Below are positions 31,649 to 33,666 of a stretch of DNA of 33,666 nucleotides, piece after piece. The stretch spans positions 1 through 33,666 of the forward strand of contig NZ_ANNV01000108.1 in NCBI RefSeq assembly GCF_000346755.1, read 5' to 3'. The notes below the pieces were generated by a model. It was not told where the DNA came from. It ran no database searches and saw nothing but the letters and a program-made list of their open reading frames with translations. This stretch comes from Pseudomonas sp. CBZ-4 (GTDB lineage Bacteria > Pseudomonadota > Gammaproteobacteria > Pseudomonadales > Pseudomonadaceae). How positions within the stretch are numbered: position 1 is the first letter of the stretch; every line of letters begins with the position of its first letter. Made by a program: the position numbers and the translations under genes.

Positions 31649-32753
31649 AGCCCAGCACCTCCGCCTGTTGTGCCCAATTGCCGGCGCGCTTGCGCAATTC
31701 ATCGGCGCTGTGGGCCGAGCCGCTCACCGCCAGCAGCAATTGCCCCAAGGCATGGCCCTTGATGCGTTCCACGCCGCCTTGCAGCAAGCGCACGCGCCCG
31801 CCGAGGGCGGCGAACAGCGCAGCGAGGTCCGGCTCGTCGGTGTCGCTGCCGGTGAAACGCAAGCGCAGCACCACCGCCGCCTCGGCCGATGCTGGCGTGA
31901 CCTGCAAACGGTTTTGCAGTTCTTCCGGCAAGCCGTGTTGCAGGGGCGCCAGCAGGGTTTTGCTGACCTCGTGTTGCGGGTCGCCAAACACCTGCCACAC
32001 CGGGCCTTGCTCGACGATGTGGCCGTGTTCCAGCACCACCACGCGGTCGCAGATCTCGCGGATCACTGCCATCTCGTGGGTGATCAGCACGATGGTCAGG
32101 CCCAGGCGTTTGTTGATCTCGCGCAGCAGGCCGAGGATCGACTGGGTGGTCTCCGGGTCGAGGGCCGAGGTGGCCTCGTCGCACAGCAAAATCTCGGGGG
32201 CGTGCACCAGCGAGCGGGCGATGCCCACGCGCTGCTTTTGTCCGCCAGACAGCTGCGCCGGGTAAGACTTGTGCTTGTCCTGCAAACCGACCAACTCCAG
32301 CAGCTCGCGCACCTTTTGCTCGCGTTGCGGCTTGGGCACGCCGGCCACTTTCAGCGGCAACTCGACGTTCTGCCACACGGTCTTGGCCGACATCAGGTTG
32401 AAGTGCTGGAAGATCATGCCGATGCGCCGACGCAGCGCCACCAGGCGGTCTTCGTCGTAGTCGCCGATGTCCACCTGGTCGATCAGCACCCGCCCGCTGC
32501 TGGGTTGTTCCAGGCGATTGATCGTGCGGATCAACGAGGATTTACCGGCGCCGCTGCGGCCGATGATGCCGAACACTTCACCGCGCTGGATCGCCAGGTC
32601 GATGCCTTGCAGGGCATGCACCTTGCCGTCGTAGCTCTTGCCCAGGTTGATAAAACGCACATGGGCGCGGTTGAGGTCCGGGTGCAGTTCGGTCTGCTCG
32701 GCGTCCCTGGGCGGTGTGCCCAGGTCGCGCAGTTGGGAGTGGGCGGCGGTCAT
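31638..32753 (-). CDS. metN: Methionine-type ABC transporter ATPase with NIL domain
   Basis: This 371-residue ATPase has an extra N-terminal stretch of about 35 residues before the ABC domain (starting [12 protein letters not shown]). It has Walker [10 protein letters not shown], signature LSGGQKQR, Walker [15 protein letters not shown] and H-loop THEM. The C-terminal 80 residues ([23 protein letters not shown] and onward) form the NIL domain, which in MetN binds methionine and inhibits transport when the pool is full. The start lies in an ATGA overlap with the metQ stop, which supports the long N-terminus. Confidence 0.94.
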   Translation of the reverse strand: MTAAHSQLRDLGTPPRDAEQTELHPDLNRAHVRFINLGKSYDGKVHALQGIDLAIQRGEVFGIIGRSGAGKSSLIRTINRLEQPSSGRVLIDQVDIGDYDEDRLVALRRRIGMIFQHFNLMSAKTVWQNVELPLKVAGVPKPQREQKVRELLELVGLQDKHKSYPAQLSGGQKQRVGIARSLVHAPEILLCDEATSALDPETTQSILGLLREINKRLGLTIVLITHEMAVIREICDRVVVLEHGHIVEQGPVWQVFGDPQHEVSKTLLAPLQHGLPEELQNRLQVTPASAEAAVVLRLRFTGSDTDEPDLAALFAALGGRVRLLQGGVERIKGHALGQLLLAVSGSAHSADELRKRAGNWAQQAEVLGYVV

Positions 32754-33565
32754 TTTTTAGCTTCCCAGCCGACTTGGTAGAGCTTGCCCAGGGACTTGTC
32801 CAACGCGGCGCGCACCACCGGCGAGTGCTGGTAGATATCGACGAACTTGATCACGCGCGGGTCGGTGGTGCCCTTGGGCTGGGTGACGAACTGGATCACG
32901 TACTCCGGGTGGTCGAGGCCGTCGAACAGCAGCGCCGACTCGGCATCGAAGGTCTTGGACAGGCGGATATAGGCCGGGTAGCCCTGCACCAGATCGGCAT
33001 CGTCATAGGCGCGCACCAGTTGCACGGCCTCGACTTGCAGGATCTTGATCTTTTTCGGGTTGCTGACGATGTCTTCTTCGGTGGCCTTGTAGCCCACGCC
33101 CGGCTTGAGGGTGATCAAACCCGCCTTGGCCAGCAATTGCAGGCCGCGCCCGCTGTTGATCGGGTCGTTGGCGATGGCCACGCTGGCGCCCTGGGGCAGG
33201 TCGTTAATGCTTTTGAATTTCTTCGAATACAGGCCGACATTGTTGATAATCCCCGGCGCGTACGGCACCAGGTCAAACCCGGCGGCAGCCTTGGCGTTTT
33301 CCAGGAACGGGATGTGCTGGAAGTAGTTCACGTCGATATCACCGGCGGCCAGGCTGACGTTGGGCGCGATCCAGTCGGTGAACTCCACCAGCTCGACTTT
33401 CAGGCCTTGCTTGCCGGCTTCGGCGACGGCGGCTTCCAGCGGGATGGCGAAGGCGGCGGTGGTGCCGACTTTCAGCGGTGCATCGCTGGCGAAGACCGCC
33501 GAGCTGAACAGGCCGAGGGCCAGGGCCAGTGCTTTGACTGGGTGGGCGAGCAGTGTTTTTTTCAT
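32750..33565 (-). CDS. metQ: MetQ/NlpA-family substrate-binding protein
   Basis: This 271-residue periplasmic binding protein is first in a metQ-metN-metI operon; the more usual order is metN-metI-metQ. The signal peptide (to about residue 26, SSAVFA) has no lipobox cysteine, so the mature protein is likely soluble. Family features include [63 protein letters not shown] and a C-terminal helix. It differs clearly from the MetQ encoded at 17168, which suggests different ligands. A GGAAAACC site precedes the ATG. Confidence 0.92.
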   Translation of the reverse strand: MKKTLLAHPVKALALALGLFSSAVFASDAPLKVGTTAAFAIPLEAAVAEAGKQGLKVELVEFTDWIAPNVSLAAGDIDVNYFQHIPFLENAKAAAGFDLVPYAPGIINNVGLYSKKFKSINDLPQGASVAIANDPINSGRGLQLLAKAGLITLKPGVGYKATEEDIVSNPKKIKILQVEAVQLVRAYDDADLVQGYPAYIRLSKTFDAESALLFDGLDHPEYVIQFVTQPKGTTDPRVIKFVDIYQHSPVVRAALDKSLGKLYQVGWEAKK

Positions 33566-33612
33566 AATGGTTTTCCAGTCATAAGATTTAGGTCAGAACA
33601 ATGCGGTCCACT

Positions 33613-33640
33613 GTGGGAGCTGGCTTGCCTGCGATAGCGG
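33613..33640 (+). repeat. REP element at the window edge
   Basis: GTGGGAGCTGGCTTGCCTGC followed by GATAGCGG matches the other REPs. A facing copy may lie beyond the end of the window. It is about 50 bases upstream of the metQ start. Confidence 0.88.
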
Positions 33641-33666
33641 TTTGTCAGGCAACTCATTTTTTGCTG

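Noticed and set aside
1..33666. tRNA, rRNA, CRISPR array, transposase or prophage genes
   Set aside because: None seen by eye on either strand; the only repeated units are REP elements and the structured repeat, without CRISPR-like regular spacing.

Overview
The window looks like chromosomal DNA of a fluorescent Pseudomonas (P. fluorescens group). The evidence is GC-rich coding with strong third-position bias, two FecI/FecR-type iron-signalling sets, GabP-, MetNIQ- and TriABC-like proteins of the Pseudomonas type, and many REP elements with the core GTGGGAGC(T/G)GGCTTGCC. I found no rRNA, tRNA, CRISPR array, transposase or phage gene. The species assignment is inference from recognised families, not from a search.

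Layout. 1-75: truncated end of a dispersed structured repeat. 97-5058: iron region 1, with FecR, an ECF sigma factor behind a good Fur-box candidate, an MFS transporter, and a divergent TonB-dependent siderophore receptor. 5211-7708: a GABA-type permease translationally coupled to a GlxA/GbdR-like AraC regulator. 7713-11694 (minus strand): iron region 2, a complete sigma factor / FecR / STN-domain receptor cell-surface signalling set, again with a Fur-box candidate. 11814-13984: a sugar-phosphate-isomerase-like TIM-barrel protein divergent from a LacI-family regulator, with a strong dyad between them. 14089-14865: an orphan basic-amino-acid binding protein. 14866-15487: no gene; a REP, a roughly 300-bp multi-hairpin repeat and a REPIN.

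15488-21228 is the most unusual stretch. It holds an RBBP9-like serine hydrolase, an atypical sigma54-activator-like AAA+ protein lacking its DNA-binding end, an unlipidated MetQ, and a complete polar amino-acid ABC transporter (permease, permease, ATPase, lipoprotein). A shared 17-18 bp motif precedes both the hydrolase and the MetQ gene. This resembles a sulfur-source or amino-acid scavenging island, which is inference. 21353-22519: an orphan AAA ATPase on the minus strand. 22635-27840: a TriABC-like RND efflux operon with two adaptor lipoproteins and no outer-membrane channel. 28055-30229: a secreted GH129/GH101-like glycosidase. 30338-33565 (minus strand): metQ-metN-metI followed by a SAM methyltransferase.

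The common theme is nutrient acquisition (iron, amino acids, sulfur compounds) plus efflux. REP elements sit mostly at the 3' ends of transcription units. The two most notable observations are the structured dispersed repeat, which shows a compensatory base change between its two copies, and the sigma54-activator homologue that has lost the sigma54-contact loop sequence, both presumed arginine fingers and the helix-turn-helix.
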